Shown here piece after piece: positions 7,097-7,174 of a stretch of 7,174 nucleotides of DNA. Position 1 is the first letter of the stretch. The number at the start of each line of letters is the position of its first letter. The DNA comes from Gammaproteobacteria bacterium. Lineage in GTDB: Bacteria; Pseudomonadota; Gammaproteobacteria; Pseudomonadales; Pseudohongiellaceae. The DNA lies in NCBI GenBank assembly GCA_947377625.1, contig CANCGR010000124.1, forward strand, positions 1-7,174, written 5' to 3'. Under the pieces are notes generated by a model. That model searched no databases and was not told the origin of the DNA. It was given only the letters and a program-made list of their open reading frames with translations. Position numbers and translations under genes: made by a program.

Positions 7097-7174
7097 TCAA
7101 GGTTCATCAACCGGTGCAGCTGGCGAACCTTCCCAGCGGGTTGCGGCAGGAATACGTTCACCTTTCGCAACCAG
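7097..7174 (-). CDS. C-terminal fragment of a convergent gene, possibly a hexapeptide-repeat (left-handed beta-helix) protein
   Basis: On the reverse strand the sequence is open from the right edge for 25 codons to a TGA at 7099-7097. It reads LVAKGERIPAATRW, then EGSPAAPVDEP. The stretch KGE-x-IPA-x-TRW-x-G-x-PA is typical of the end of hexapeptide-repeat acyltransferases and of related beta-helical tails, where the chain closes with a GxPA-type turn. Too little is present to name the protein. Its 3' end would face that of the secreted-protein gene, with 20 bases between the stops. Coding status is moderately supported by the motif and the fitting gene layout; the family is a guess from a short tail. 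Confidence 0.5.
   Translation of the reverse strand: MVAKGERIPAATRWEGSPAAPVDEP

Noticed and set aside
7084..7121. A terminator from the AGCTGCA/TGCAGCT inverted repeat after the secreted-protein gene
   Set aside because: The stem is 7 bp with a 24-base loop, there is no T-run, and the right arm lies inside the convergent coding end.

Overview
The window looks like a chromosomal stretch from a gammaproteobacterium. This rests on moderately GC-rich coding sequence, proteobacterial-type RND efflux genes with outer-membrane partners, two predicted outer-membrane lipoproteins, and a small CBS-domain protein of a style common in that class. Genus cannot be told from the sequence. Every complete gene is on the + strand; a fragment of one gene on the - strand enters at the right edge.

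Layout: (1) 1-630 is the last ~209 residues of an HAE1-type (drug/amphiphile) RND transporter whose start lies outside the window, followed by a GC-rich hairpin at 632-647. (2) 731-1132 encodes a stand-alone two-CBS-domain protein with a strong ribosome binding site. (3) 1133-1236 is a short non-coding gap with an imperfect 24-bp inverted repeat, a candidate operator. (4) 1237-6672 is a tightly packed tripartite efflux operon in the order outer-membrane factor, periplasmic adaptor, RND pump. The stop and start codons overlap by 8 and then 4 bases. (5) 6690-7076 encodes a small secreted protein of unknown function, 17 bases after the pump stop and probably co-transcribed. (6) 7097-7174 on the - strand is the C-terminal end of a convergent gene that looks like a hexapeptide-repeat (left-handed beta-helix) protein.

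How the genes work together: the pump in the inner membrane, the lipid-anchored adaptor in the periplasm and the TolC/CzcC-like lipoprotein channel in the outer membrane should form one proton-driven export complex. Substrate is not determinable. The gene order resembles the metal-efflux (Czc/Cus) arrangement, while the pump keeps the paired aspartates of drug-type RND proteins. The most interesting detail is in the pump's proton-relay region: the position of the essential TM10 lysine of AcrB-type pumps is a glutamate (E920). That recalls CusA, but the TM11 lysine that accompanies it in CusA is absent. I found no mobile element, CRISPR array, tRNA or rRNA.
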